Shown here: in pieces, positions 33,359-41,976 of the stretch
How the letters are laid out: every line of letters starts with the position of its first letter
Numbering within the stretch: position 1 is the first letter of the stretch
Origin: Bacteroidota bacterium
GTDB taxonomy: Bacteria > Bacteroidota > Ignavibacteria > Palsa-1295
Assembly (NCBI GenBank): GCA_021324735.1
Contig: JAJPIO010000006.1
Location: forward strand, 203,667-267,666
DNA: 64,000 nt
Direction: 5' to 3'
Program-made: the position numbers and the translations under genes
Notes under the pieces: generated by a model
Seen by the model: only the letters and a program-made list of their open reading frames with translations
Database searches by the model: none
Told to the model about the DNA's origin: nothing

Positions 33359-34855
33359 ATGAAACTCAGCGTTGTAGTTACACTGTGTCTTCTTGCTCTG
33401 AGTGCGCGCGCCCAATTGGTCGAATCTACGGTCGATGTTGCTCCGCAATTCCGCTCTGTGATCGATACTGGTCATAAGGTGATGCTTCCTTCCGGTTATA
33501 CGATGAGCGTATACTGGGCAGGCAAACTGCAACGCCCGCGGTTTATGGCGATACGCCCCGGTGGCCGCCTTTTCGTTGCGGATATGAATGCCAGCAGCGT
33601 CTGGGCTCTTATCGATACCAATAATGATGGCGTCGCCGATTCTATCTATGCCGCTACCCCACAAGTTGATACGGCGCATAGCATTGCTTTCTTTAACGAC
33701 GCTCTCTATGTAGCAGAGCCTGGCCGCGTTCGCAAATTTCGCGATGTAAACGGGGACGGGTATTATGAAGCTGAAGATCCTTTTATCACCGGCATTGGCG
33801 ATACGGGCTATTACAATCACTTTACAAGAACAATACTCTTTGACAGGATCAACAGTGCGTTGTATGTGAGTGTCGGCGCATCCTGCAACGCCTGTCGGGA
33901 AGGTGATCCGGAACGCGCCACCATACTTCGATTTAATTTGGATGGGACTGGCAGGCGGGTGTATGCCAGTGGCTTACGTAATGCGATAGGGCTTGCGCTT
34001 CAGACCAACCGCTCCTCCGGACCACCTCAAGCCACACTCTGGGCCACCAATGCAGACCGTGACGCACTCGGAGCGGACGATCCGCCCGAGATCATCACGC
34101 AGGTCCAGGATGGCGGCTTTTACGGTTGGCCCTTCGCCTATGGAGATCATAAATGGGATGATTTTCAAGCCACCACAGAGTATCAAGCGATGCAACCGCT
34201 TACGCCACTCGACTCCTTGCGCGTAAGCCAAATGCAGGTCGGCACGGTGCAAATACATGCTCATTCAACGCCGATGGCAATAATGTTCTATCGCGATGAG
34301 AACGGCAATTATCCCTATGCGCTTGTTGCCATACACGGTTCATCACAAGGCGGACGAAAGGTTGCTGTCGGCTATAAAGTGGTAAAGCTATGGTATGATG
34401 ATTCGATCGCCGAAGGCTGGCGCGTCGATGATTTCCTTACCGGCTTCCTGACGGATTCGGTCAACTACAAATATTGGGGCCGCCCGTGCGGACTCGCCGA
34501 GGATACCGCCGGCAATGTCTATCTCTCGAGCGATCAAGGTATTCCGGTGATCTATCGTATTTCGAAGTTGCCTTCCGGTGTCTCGCATCATGTGCCTGCT
34601 ATGGAAGCCTCTATTTCGTTCTATCCAAATCCGGCGTCAGAGAAGTTGATCGTTTCTTTTGCCAATATTTCTGGTCCTGTAACGGTTGACTTGCTTGATC
34701 CTCTCGGTCGCGTAGTGCAAACGATCTTTAATGATCAAGCAAACGCTGAAAACAGATTTGAACTTAGCACGAGCGATCTCTCACGAGGAGTTTATGCGAT
34801 AAGGCTACTTAGCTTACGGGGAGAAGTGATAAAGAAAGTTGTGGTGCTGAAATAA
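33359..34855 (+). CDS. PQQ-dependent sugar dehydrogenase-like secreted protein with T9SS sorting domain
   Basis: A 498-residue exported protein. ATG 33359 gives a signal peptide MKLSVVVTLCLLALSARAQ; the frame runs upstream into the previous gene's stop region without support. The central 370 residues show the glucose/sorbosone dehydrogenase beta-propeller pattern (RPRFMAIRPGGRLFVADMNA, ASGLRNAIGLALQ, DGGFYGWPFAYGD, YALVAIHGSSQGGRKVAVGY). YNHFTRTILFD and a CNACREGD segment are present. The tail (ISFYPNPASEKLIVSF, LDPLGRVVQ, LSRGVYAIRLLS) is a T9SS sorting domain. PQQ binding is inferred from family resemblance only. Confidence 0.82.
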   Translation: MKLSVVVTLCLLALSARAQLVESTVDVAPQFRSVIDTGHKVMLPSGYTMSVYWAGKLQRPRFMAIRPGGRLFVADMNASSVWALIDTNNDGVADSIYAATPQVDTAHSIAFFNDALYVAEPGRVRKFRDVNGDGYYEAEDPFITGIGDTGYYNHFTRTILFDRINSALYVSVGASCNACREGDPERATILRFNLDGTGRRVYASGLRNAIGLALQTNRSSGPPQATLWATNADRDALGADDPPEIITQVQDGGFYGWPFAYGDHKWDDFQATTEYQAMQPLTPLDSLRVSQMQVGTVQIHAHSTPMAIMFYRDENGNYPYALVAIHGSSQGGRKVAVGYKVVKLWYDDSIAEGWRVDDFLTGFLTDSVNYKYWGRPCGLAEDTAGNVYLSSDQGIPVIYRISKLPSGVSHHVPAMEASISFYPNPASEKLIVSFANISGPVTVDLLDPLGRVVQTIFNDQANAENRFELSTSDLSRGVYAIRLLSLRGEVIKKVVVLK

Positions 34856-34885
34856 ACTGATATAAAAGAAAAGTGTGGCGGTGTA

Positions 34886-34909
34886 GCTCGGAACGGCCTC
34901 GTTCCGAGC
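34886..34909. repeat. REP-like palindrome downstream of the RAYT gene
   Basis: GCTCGGAACG-GCCT-CGTTCCGAGC, 10-bp stem, 22 bases from the transposase stop. It shares the GGAACG/CGTTCC core with the copy at 35541-35563, in the opposite orientation. Confidence 0.85.
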
Positions 34910-34930
34910 CACTTCATTTCAAGTAGATTC

Positions 34931-35491
34931 TTAATCGAAGCCCTGAAGCTTTGGACTAAGGTATGTCCATCGATGCTCGCGCCAGTGCTTTACGATCCTT
35001 GCCTTGACTGGATTATTCAGGACATACGCAACGGCATAGCCGAAGCGGCCTTTCCTGATAACATGGTCGTAGCCTTCATGTTGCCAAAAGTCGCCGTGCC
35101 GATTTAGAATCTTATTGCACTCTTTGCCAGTCCACCCTTTTAGTTCACGAAGAATATCATACAGCACTCCTTCGGGCGGCAGCTCAATGATCATATGAAC
35201 GTGGTTCGACATGATCGAGTAGGCATGCAATATATACTTGGAGCCATCACGATGGTGGATTGCTTCTGCAACGATCTCAGCAATGCGTTCTTCTGCCAAA
35301 TATCGGGGTCCGGATTGAATCATGTGGAGCAATCGCTCGTATTCGAGAAATTGCCCGGAAAGGAGAAGCTTATTTAGCATTTCCTCATCGCGTGGTAGTG
35401 AACCGGCTAGGCGGAAGGTAAGGAAATATGGCCGATCGTTCGGAAGGTAGTGCGGCAACTTTTGTCGATAATAACCTTTAGGGATGGACAT
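34931..35491 (-). CDS. REP-associated tyrosine transposase (RAYT, Y1_Tnp family)
   Basis: A 186-residue single-strand HUH transposase of the REP-associated type. The HUH metal motif is H97-V-H99 in SIMSNHVHMIIELPP. The conserved FWQHEGYDHVIRK block (135-147) and AYVLNNPVKARIVKHWREHRWT (155-176) are the RAYT signatures; Y141 or Y156 is the likely catalytic tyrosine. The opening YYRQKLPHYLPNDRPYFLTFRL is also typical. It is intact and flanked by inverted REP-like palindromes sharing a GGAACG core. RAYTs are usually domesticated and act on their REPs. Confidence 0.9.
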   Translation of the reverse strand: MSIPKGYYRQKLPHYLPNDRPYFLTFRLAGSLPRDEEMLNKLLLSGQFLEYERLLHMIQSGPRYLAEERIAEIVAEAIHHRDGSKYILHAYSIMSNHVHMIIELPPEGVLYDILRELKGWTGKECNKILNRHGDFWQHEGYDHVIRKGRFGYAVAYVLNNPVKARIVKHWREHRWTYLSPKLQGFD

Positions 35492-35540
35492 GTTGCAAAA
35501 CTACATAACTTATAAAGCGTTTTGTTGAGGAGGCGTATTC

Positions 35541-35563
35541 TCAGGGAACGAGCCGTTCCCTGA
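35541..35563. repeat. REP-like palindrome upstream of the RAYT gene
   Basis: TCAGGGAACG-AGC-CGTTCCCTGA, 10-bp stem, 50 bases upstream of the RAYT ATG. Inverted relative to the downstream copy. Confidence 0.85.
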
Positions 35564-35654
35564 TACACAAATTCGGTTTTGCCATTCCCCGAACTCACCC
35601 GTATTCCTTGCTGTTCACGGCCCGAATCCACAACCAGATTCAGATTCTGAACCT

Positions 35655-35702
35655 GGATTTTACTGGATTTGAAGGGATTCTCAGGATTGATTACCCGGAT
35701 TT
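35655..35702 (-). repeat. AATCCTG-type tract upstream of ahcY
   Basis: GGATT occurs at 35655, 35665, 35675, 35684 and 35697, period about 10. On the minus strand this is the same unit as at 17231-17290. Confidence 0.7.
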
Positions 35703-35741
35703 CCAAGATTAACAATACTTGCACGATTAGTCGGAAAAGCA

Positions 35742-37022
35742 ATGGATTTTAAAGAAGGACACTATAAAGTTCGCGATCTCAAACTTGCCGACGCAGGCCG
35801 CCGGCAAATCGAATGGGCGGAAAGCCGCATGCCGGTGCTTATGAAGCTCCGCGAAACGTATTCGAAGACGAAGCCGCTCGCCGGCTACCGCATCGCGGGT
35901 TGCTTGCACGTCACGAAGGAGACGGCCGTACTTATCGAGACGCTTCGCGCCGCCGGTGCAGAGGTCGCGTGGTCGGGTTGCAATCCCCTTTCGACGAACG
36001 ACGAAGTAGCTGCCGCACTTGCCAAGGAAGGCGTGCAGATCTACGCCTGGTATGGCATGAACGTCGAAGAATTCTACTGGTGCATCGAGCGCTCGCTCGA
36101 TTTCCATCCGAACCTGACGCTCGATGACGGCGCCGACCTCATCTTCACCGTCCATAACAAGTTTCAACATCATCTCGATGAGATCATCGGTGGTACCGAA
36201 GAAACCACGACCGGCGTACATCGCCTTCGCGCTATGTCCGCCGATGGCAAGCTTCGTTATCCGGTTATCGCCGTTAACGATGCCGAGACCAAGTGGGATT
36301 TCGACAACGTCTACGGCACAGGCCAATCGACGCTCGATGGTGTCATCCGCGCTACGTCGGTCTTGCTCGCTGGCAAGAACGTCGTTATCGCCGGTTACGG
36401 ACATTGCGGCAAGGGTGTCGCAATGCGCGCCAAAGGCATGGGCGCCAATGTGATCGTCACCGAGATCAAGCCGACCGCCGCGCTCAAAGCGACGCTCGAA
36501 GGCATGACCGTTCTCCCGATGGATGAAGCCGCGAAGATCGGCGATGTCTTTATCACAGCGACCGGTGTGAAGGACGTTATCGTCGACCGCCACTTCGATG
36601 TGATGAAGGACGGCGCCATCGTCGCCAACACGGGCCACTACGATTGCGAGATCAACATCCCGCACTTGGAAGAGCGCTCGGCAACGCACCGCACGATCCG
36701 CCCGAATTGCGATGAGTATCTCCTTTCCGGCAACCGCCGCGTCTACTTGCTCGCTCAGGGCCGCCTCGTGAACCTCGCCGCTGCCGAAGGACATCCTTCC
36801 GAAGTTATGGATATGAGCTTCGCGAACCAGTTCTTGAGTCAGCTTCGTCTCGTCCGCGTGGACAAGGGCGAAGAAGTAATGGAGCGCGGACTCGTTTACG
36901 ATATCCCGAACGAGCAGGACCAGGAGCTCGCAGCACTCAAGCTCGCGACGAACGGCATCTCGATCGACGAGCTCACCGAAGAGCAAAAGGCCTACGCGAT
37001 GGATTACGCGGCAGGTACCTAA
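35742..37022 (+). CDS. ahcY: Adenosylhomocysteinase
   Basis: NAD-dependent hydrolase that splits S-adenosylhomocysteine into adenosine and homocysteine, removing the inhibitor made by methyltransferases. At 426 residues it is the compact form without the about 40-residue insertion of many proteobacterial enzymes. Substrate-domain residues include LHVTKETA (55-62) and CNPLSTND (80-87). The NAD site is GYGHCGKG (218-225), and GHYDCEINIPHLEE plus LAAAEGHPSEVMDMSFANQ are also standard. No SAH riboswitch was recognised upstream; the spacer instead holds an AATCCTG-type tract. It is GC-rich compared with neighbours. Confidence 0.97.
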   Translation: MDFKEGHYKVRDLKLADAGRRQIEWAESRMPVLMKLRETYSKTKPLAGYRIAGCLHVTKETAVLIETLRAAGAEVAWSGCNPLSTNDEVAAALAKEGVQIYAWYGMNVEEFYWCIERSLDFHPNLTLDDGADLIFTVHNKFQHHLDEIIGGTEETTTGVHRLRAMSADGKLRYPVIAVNDAETKWDFDNVYGTGQSTLDGVIRATSVLLAGKNVVIAGYGHCGKGVAMRAKGMGANVIVTEIKPTAALKATLEGMTVLPMDEAAKIGDVFITATGVKDVIVDRHFDVMKDGAIVANTGHYDCEINIPHLEERSATHRTIRPNCDEYLLSGNRRVYLLAQGRLVNLAAAEGHPSEVMDMSFANQFLSQLRLVRVDKGEEVMERGLVYDIPNEQDQELAALKLATNGISIDELTEEQKAYAMDYAAGT

Positions 37023-37031
37023 CCCGCCCTC

Positions 37032-37059
37032 GTAGGCTTAACCTGAAGGTTACGGCTAC
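37032..37059. repeat. Palindromic repeat, copy 1 of a pair
   Basis: GTAGGCTTAACCT-GA-AGGTTACGGCTAC. TAACCT pairs with AGGTTA, and GTAG pairs with CTAC. A relative with CGTAACCT-AA-AGGTTACG and the same GGCTAC tail lies at 39983-40006. Confidence 0.75.
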
Positions 37060-37070
37060 AAATTTGCTCA

Positions 37071-37099
37071 GCCCTCTCCCTGTGAGAGGGCTTCTTATT
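37071..37099 (+). terminator. Rho-independent terminator after ahcY
   Basis: GCCCTCTC (37071-37078) pairs with GAGAGGGC (37084-37091), loop CCTGT, followed by TTCTTATTT. Confidence 0.75.
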
Positions 37100-37140
37100 T
37101 GTCCTCATACTTTCAGGATTTTTTAAGGGCTGACAACAAC

Positions 37141-37662
37141 TTAGAACTCCCACCCGAGGCCGAACTTCAATCCGCGACGGAAGGTATATGAGCCGACAAC
37201 GTAGATATGACTCGGTTCGCTCGTCTTGATCCTCGCGTCGGGTCCGACGTTAAACCACTGCTTAATTACTTCATCGTTCTCTGCTTCGAGCCATCGGGCC
37301 CTACTGAGTAACGCGACAATACCTAAATAAACCGTTTGAGACACCGCATAGCCAAGATGCACCCCGTATGCCTGTTCTTCCGTCATCGCGTATGGCGTGA
37401 AAGGAGCGTCTACAGGGGCCATTTCTGAGTTTGTAACTTGTACGAAACCGAGATCGTAGGCACTCCATTCAACTCCTGCATAGAAACGCTGGTAATGCAC
37501 ACCTGCTTCAGCGCCAAATCCTGGCCCTACCAAACCAGTAAAATTGACACAAACATTGGCACCCACATAAGGTGTATGCCACTGGGCAACACTGCTTTCC
37601 GAAGAAAGCAGTGAGAGCGCAACAGATAATAAAAAGACAACTCTCTTCACACGACAACACAT
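37141..37662 (-). CDS. Small outer-membrane beta-barrel-like protein
   Basis: A 173-residue exported protein. Its C-terminal half (VGPDARIKTS, YTFRRGLKFGLGWEF) ends with an aromatic residue like a barrel strand and shares the pattern with the genes at 58663 and 59234, making three paralogues. A signal peptide (VVFLLSVALSLLSSESSVAQ) is present. The ATG at 37662 lies inside a 9-bp hairpin (37658-37666 with 37671-37679), so GTG 37650 could be the real start. The family was not recognised; a porin-like or structural role is only suggested by the barrel pattern. Confidence 0.7.
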   Translation of the reverse strand: MCCRVKRVVFLLSVALSLLSSESSVAQWHTPYVGANVCVNFTGLVGPGFGAEAGVHYQRFYAGVEWSAYDLGFVQVTNSEMAPVDAPFTPYAMTEEQAYGVHLGYAVSQTVYLGIVALLSRARWLEAENDEVIKQWFNVGPDARIKTSEPSHIYVVGSYTFRRGLKFGLGWEF

Positions 37663-37762
37663 CTGCCAAAGCAGATGTGCTTATTCAAAGGCACTTAGTA
37701 GCTGGCTCCGTTCCATCGGTTTAGCACATAAAAATGCGCTTCCCATTCCCGAGAAGTAGCGC

Positions 37763-38710
37763 TTACTGAAAATTGATCGTCCCGTGCAACTCGCTTGGGA
37801 TATCTCCTAACGCGTGGCCGATGAGCAACGCAAGCGCATAACTGATGACGAACGCGAACGTAACAATGAACGAACAGGCGAAAATACTTGCAAGCGTCCG
37901 CATTACGAGTTTCAAGCCGCGGTCGGCATAATATCCCCGAAGTGCGAAGAAGAGGTAGACACAAAACAGTACTGCACTTATCGGTATAAGATATTGGTGC
38001 AGCCACAGGATCGCTGGAATCGCAATGAGATACGCAAATGAAAAGAAGTAGAGTGAGAATATCAGGTGCTCGACGTACAAGAGCTTTCGCTTACGGTAGA
38101 GCAGCCAGAGGAATAGCGCAAAGACCGGTGTCGAACAAATGAGAAGCGCATACGGACCGACCTCCTGCACACGCTCGTTTATTTTCTCGCTCACATTCTG
38201 GAATTCGTTCACGTCCGGCACGCTCGGCTTCTCGCCACGAGCGACCTCCTGTTCACGGATCTTGGTAAAGACCGAGTCGATCTGCTCGCGTTTTGCCGTA
38301 TCGTGTAGTTCTCCTGACAGTCGGCTTCGAAGCGTGTACCCCAGCGCGATGAAGAAAAGAAAACCAATGACAATATGAAGCCGAAGCGGTGAAAGATAGC
38401 GCTTGCGGCGCCCCGCGACGAACTCCTTCGCCAGGAATCCCGGATGGAAGAGAAGCGCTGGTATCGAGTTAAAAAATTTTGTGTCGAGCGAAAGTATCTC
38501 CTGGGCGATATCCTGCAGGTAATGCCGGATACGGAGCACGCGCGGCTCCATCATCTCGCCGCACTTGGGACAATATGCTTCCGAACTCTCCGCGCCACAA
38601 TTCGGGCACGGCCTGGCGATTACCAAATCCCGAACGCGATTGGATTCTACCGCGACATCCGACATAACAGCTTCCGACATAACACTTTCTGATACAACAC
38701 TTTGCGACAT
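37763..38710 (-). CDS. DUF3667 domain membrane protein
   Basis: A 315-residue protein of the DUF3667 family. A zinc-ribbon-like N-terminal motif CPNCGAESSEAYCPKCGE (about 35-52) is followed by a helical domain with HYLQDIAQEILSLDTKF, LLFHPGFLAKEFVAGRRKRYLSP and four or five membrane helices. The first 20 residues are a five-residue repeat (MSQSV, VSESV, MSEAV, MSDVA) encoded by a 15-base tandem at 38651-38710, so the true start may be any of several in-frame ATGs. Function unknown. It is divergent from the AI-2E permease gene. Confidence 0.8.
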   Translation of the reverse strand: MSQSVVSESVMSEAVMSDVAVESNRVRDLVIARPCPNCGAESSEAYCPKCGEMMEPRVLRIRHYLQDIAQEILSLDTKFFNSIPALLFHPGFLAKEFVAGRRKRYLSPLRLHIVIGFLFFIALGYTLRSRLSGELHDTAKREQIDSVFTKIREQEVARGEKPSVPDVNEFQNVSEKINERVQEVGPYALLICSTPVFALFLWLLYRKRKLLYVEHLIFSLYFFSFAYLIAIPAILWLHQYLIPISAVLFCVYLFFALRGYYADRGLKLVMRTLASIFACSFIVTFAFVISYALALLIGHALGDIPSELHGTINFQ

Positions 38711-38859
38711 GGACTACTTATACGAAGCGCACATAGGGTTCGTGCCCAGGATCACCACTCTCCATTCCCCACTCATTTTCGCTTATCCACTCTGCTCTTT
38801 TTCCGTATACGATTGTTATAGGATCGGTCCTCGGATCGGCCCTCCAAAACAGAACGAAA

Positions 38860-39912
38860 ATGGCACAATTGGTCCGCCATCGCGCTCAGGCGAATCTCAC
38901 CCTTCGCCGGCTGATTATCTATACCAGTTTTATCTCGGGAATCGTACTTTTGTGGGTGGCGCACGCGGTGTTCCTGCTCGTGTTCGCCGGCCTGCTCTTC
39001 GGCATCTTCTTAGAGGGCCTCACCCGCCTCGTTTCCCGCTGGACACATCTTAAACATAGCTGGTCGCTAACGATCACGGTACTCGCCTTCTTCGCGATCT
39101 CGTTTGCTTCCTTCGCCCTACTTCTGCCCGGCATCATCGATCAGCTCGTAGCCTTGCAACTGGAGCTGCCGCAAGCGGTCACCCGGCTCGAGCAATACAT
39201 TGGGCAATACCAATGGGGACGAGACGTTCTACAAACGGTGCCAAACGTCCGGGAGCTATTAGGTGAGTCGAAGTCGCTGTTCTCGCAATTTATGGGAGCG
39301 CTCTCGACCACAATTAGTGTAGCCGTGCAGGCAACCCTCGTCGTGGTGATCGGGATCTACCTCGCCGCCGAGCCCGAGCAATATTCAGAGACGATCGTTC
39401 GGCTGTTCGCAAGGCGATACCGCGAGCGTGTAAAACGGACGCTCCATAACGTCCGCGAACGAATGTGGTGGTGGCTTATCAGCGTCGGACTCTCGGCGCT
39501 CTTCATCACCATTCTCACCTATATCGGTCTTAGGTTGCTCGGCATTCCGCTCGCTCTTTCGCTCGCCATTCTGACAGGTCTTCTCGCGTTTATTCCGAAC
39601 TTCGGTCATATCCTAAGCGCGATCCCACCAACGCTCCTGGCACTCATGGCCGGACCGGTGCAAGCGTTACTGGTTATCCTACTCTTTTTCGTGATCCAAT
39701 TTGTGGAGTCGAACGTCCTTACGCCATTGCTTCATCGTAAGACGATCCGTATGCTGCCGGTCATTGGTGTAGCGGCACAGTTAACGTTCGGTTTGCTATT
39801 TGGCTTTATGGGCTTGCTTCTGGCCGATCCACTGATGGCTACCGTGCTGGTGATCCTGGAAAGCGTCGAAGAGGAGCGAGATAAACAGAATATCGAGGAC
39901 CGTAAATCGTAG
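38860..39912 (+). CDS. AI-2E family transporter (UPF0118)
   Basis: A 350-residue inner-membrane permease of the AI-2E/UPF0118 family, with eight predicted helices. Typical blocks are VFAGLLFGIFLEGLTRLVSR, LLPGIIDQLVALQ, IPLALSLAILTGLLAFIPNFG and FVESNVLTPLLHRK. Members export signal molecules, sodium or other substrates, so the name does not fix the cargo here. The start at ATG 38860 leaves a 15-residue basic lead. The stop is followed by repeats at 39909-40006. Confidence 0.9.
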   Translation: MAQLVRHRAQANLTLRRLIIYTSFISGIVLLWVAHAVFLLVFAGLLFGIFLEGLTRLVSRWTHLKHSWSLTITVLAFFAISFASFALLLPGIIDQLVALQLELPQAVTRLEQYIGQYQWGRDVLQTVPNVRELLGESKSLFSQFMGALSTTISVAVQATLVVVIGIYLAAEPEQYSETIVRLFARRYRERVKRTLHNVRERMWWWLISVGLSALFITILTYIGLRLLGIPLALSLAILTGLLAFIPNFGHILSAIPPTLLALMAGPVQALLVILLFFVIQFVESNVLTPLLHRKTIRMLPVIGVAAQLTFGLLFGFMGLLLADPLMATVLVILESVEEERDKQNIEDRKS

Positions 39913-40006
39913 GCATAGGCTTTAGCCTACGCCTTGCGGATGGCTCAGTGCCATACGATCAATTTATCATCACGCCCAACACCGTAACCTAAAGGTTACG
40001 GCTACC
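39909..40006. repeat. Palindromic repeats after the AI-2E permease gene
   Basis: GTAGGC at 39909-39914 can pair with GCCTAC at 39925-39930, around GGCTTTAGCC. A second palindrome, CGTAACCT-AA-AGGTTACG, lies at 39983-40000 and continues GGCTAC, as in copy 1 at 37032-37059. Confidence 0.7.
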
Positions 40007-40140
40007 AATTAGAGCGAGATAGCATAATTTCGTGGAAAACCGATAAGAGTACGCAATTTGACCTAATTATTTCACCGGAATGTGTAACCTTTTCCGGTTC
40101 AAGGTTTTTTTCAAGGACTGATGTGTTCTCGGTTTAGGTC

Positions 40141-41976
40141 ATGAAATCGCTCTTCGTCTTCATTGTGCTTGTTGTCACCCTTGCCTCTGCGGGGGCACAA
40201 ACGATGCGCGTCTCACCGGAAGCATATGAGGCGACACTAAAGCAAGTTATTACGGAAGCCCCGCGCGGGCAGGAGTTGTACGAGAACTCCGATGGCTTCG
40301 CCCGATTTGCACGAGCTAAAACCGCCGCTCGATTGGGCATTCTTCCTCCGAACTGGGCGAATATGCGAAATAGCCAATTCAGTTCTCTTGGCGACCTCAA
40401 ATCGGTGACAACCGATATTAGCAACGACACTGCGGATCAGGACGAGGCGAGTATCGCTATCTGTCGCACAAATCCGCAACTGATCGTGGCAGGAGCGAAC
40501 GATCTGTGGGCCGCCCTTGGGCAGTCGATGCCCGCTTATGTCAGCACGGATGCTGGGCATTCGTGGACGACCTACCGCCTACCCATTGCAAACGATCTCG
40601 GCTGCCAGGCCTATGGCGATCCGATGATCGTTTGTGATGATAAAGGGACGTTCTATTACTCTTTTCTTCTCAACTCGGCGGAGAATATTCATACGAGTGG
40701 AATGCTTTCGGATCTGATCGTCGCACACAGCACGGATGGGATCCACTGGATATTGGGTAATCCTGTAGTCGGCAATACAAAGTTTGGATTTTCTGAAGAA
40801 GATAAAGAGACAATTGCCGTCGATCGCGATCCATACAGCCCCTACTATGGCCGCCTCTATATCGCCTGGATGCATTACTCCGGCTCGGCCAGCTATCTCG
40901 ATAAACGAATGATCGCCTATAGCGACGATAAAGGAATGACCTGGTCGAAGCCGATGGTGATGAATACAACGTATGGGTATTTTTCCTTGCTTCGCGTTGG
41001 GCGAGGCGGCACTGTGTTCTTCGCATCGAGCCATCGGGATTCGATCACAGCTCGCGGCACGAATCATGCGATGATGGTCTCGCATGATGGCGGCTCTACA
41101 TTCACAGAGCATGTGATCGCGCCATTTACGAATTATCCGCAAGGCTCCTACATCAACCAGCTTAAAGGAAGCATTAAAGCTTTCCCGTATATCAATTTCG
41201 ATGTGGACCCATCGAATAATACCGTGTATGCTGTTTATGGCAGCTATCAAGGCTCCTTCCAGGGTCCCGGATATGCCGAACAATTTCTCGTGACCTCCTC
41301 CGATGAAGGCACGACATGGAGTTCGCCCTTCCAGATCGGCTCGCAGAACCTACTCAACAGCGATCACTTTCAGCCTTGGGTCACGTTCGATCCCGTCATC
41401 GACCGGGCACGCGTGTCGCTCTATAGCTCAGAAGAAGATGCGTCCAACCTGCTCACTCGGATGGTCGCATTCGATCTTTCTTCTCCACGAACACCGCAGC
41501 CTTTAGGTACGGACCTGTTCGACCCGAGCATTATCATCGGCACTGGGCAACATCGTCCGTTTATCGGCGACTATACAGGTGGCGATGCTTATAACGGTAC
41601 GTTCGCCGCCGCCTGGACCCAGGCAAATAAAGCTACTAATACAAGTGGTGGTGATATCTACGCTTATGTTGAAGATAGCTCCAACCAACCGATCATCAAG
41701 AAGATAAACGACGTTCAAATCTCCTTCGATGGGCCATTCGGAAATCCGGTCTTTACAACATCCGTAGCGTTCTCAATCACCTCGAATACTACCATACCGG
41801 CAGAGATACAGTTGTATGATGCCGCCGGCCGTGAGTGTTTATCAAAAGAAATTGCTATCTCACCAGGTACGCAATCCGTCACGCTCGATACGCATTTACT
41901 GGCTACGGGTGCATATCGAGCGATTCTCTCTTTTTCCGATCAAAAGATCGTCCGCAGCATTTCAATTCTGTATTAA
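40141..41976 (+). CDS. Sialidase-like secreted protein with T9SS sorting domain
   Basis: A 611-residue exported protein. Signal peptide residues 1-19 end in SAGA. The central 420 residues show a sialidase-type beta-propeller with Asp-box turns (STDAGHSWTTY, STDGIHWIL, SDDKGMTWSKP, SHDGGSTFTEH, SSDEGTTWSSP) and the exo-sialidase-like blocks YGDPMIVCDDKGTFYYSF and DKETIAVDRDPYSP. Catalytic residues of true neuraminidases were not found, so it may be a non-hydrolytic relative. The C-terminus (IQLYDAAGRECLSKE, ATGAYRAILSF) is a T9SS sorting domain. The gene ends overlapping the heptosyltransferase gene tail-to-tail by four bases. Confidence 0.83.
   Translation: MKSLFVFIVLVVTLASAGAQTMRVSPEAYEATLKQVITEAPRGQELYENSDGFARFARAKTAARLGILPPNWANMRNSQFSSLGDLKSVTTDISNDTADQDEASIAICRTNPQLIVAGANDLWAALGQSMPAYVSTDAGHSWTTYRLPIANDLGCQAYGDPMIVCDDKGTFYYSFLLNSAENIHTSGMLSDLIVAHSTDGIHWILGNPVVGNTKFGFSEEDKETIAVDRDPYSPYYGRLYIAWMHYSGSASYLDKRMIAYSDDKGMTWSKPMVMNTTYGYFSLLRVGRGGTVFFASSHRDSITARGTNHAMMVSHDGGSTFTEHVIAPFTNYPQGSYINQLKGSIKAFPYINFDVDPSNNTVYAVYGSYQGSFQGPGYAEQFLVTSSDEGTTWSSPFQIGSQNLLNSDHFQPWVTFDPVIDRARVSLYSSEEDASNLLTRMVAFDLSSPRTPQPLGTDLFDPSIIIGTGQHRPFIGDYTGGDAYNGTFAAAWTQANKATNTSGGDIYAYVEDSSNQPIIKKINDVQISFDGPFGNPVFTTSVAFSITSNTTIPAEIQLYDAAGRECLSKEIAISPGTQSVTLDTHLLATGAYRAILSFSDQKIVRSISILY

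Noticed and set aside
35727-36986. A 419-codon minus-strand frame opposite ahcY
   Set aside because: It mirrors the strongly biased ahcY gene, whose motifs are unambiguous.
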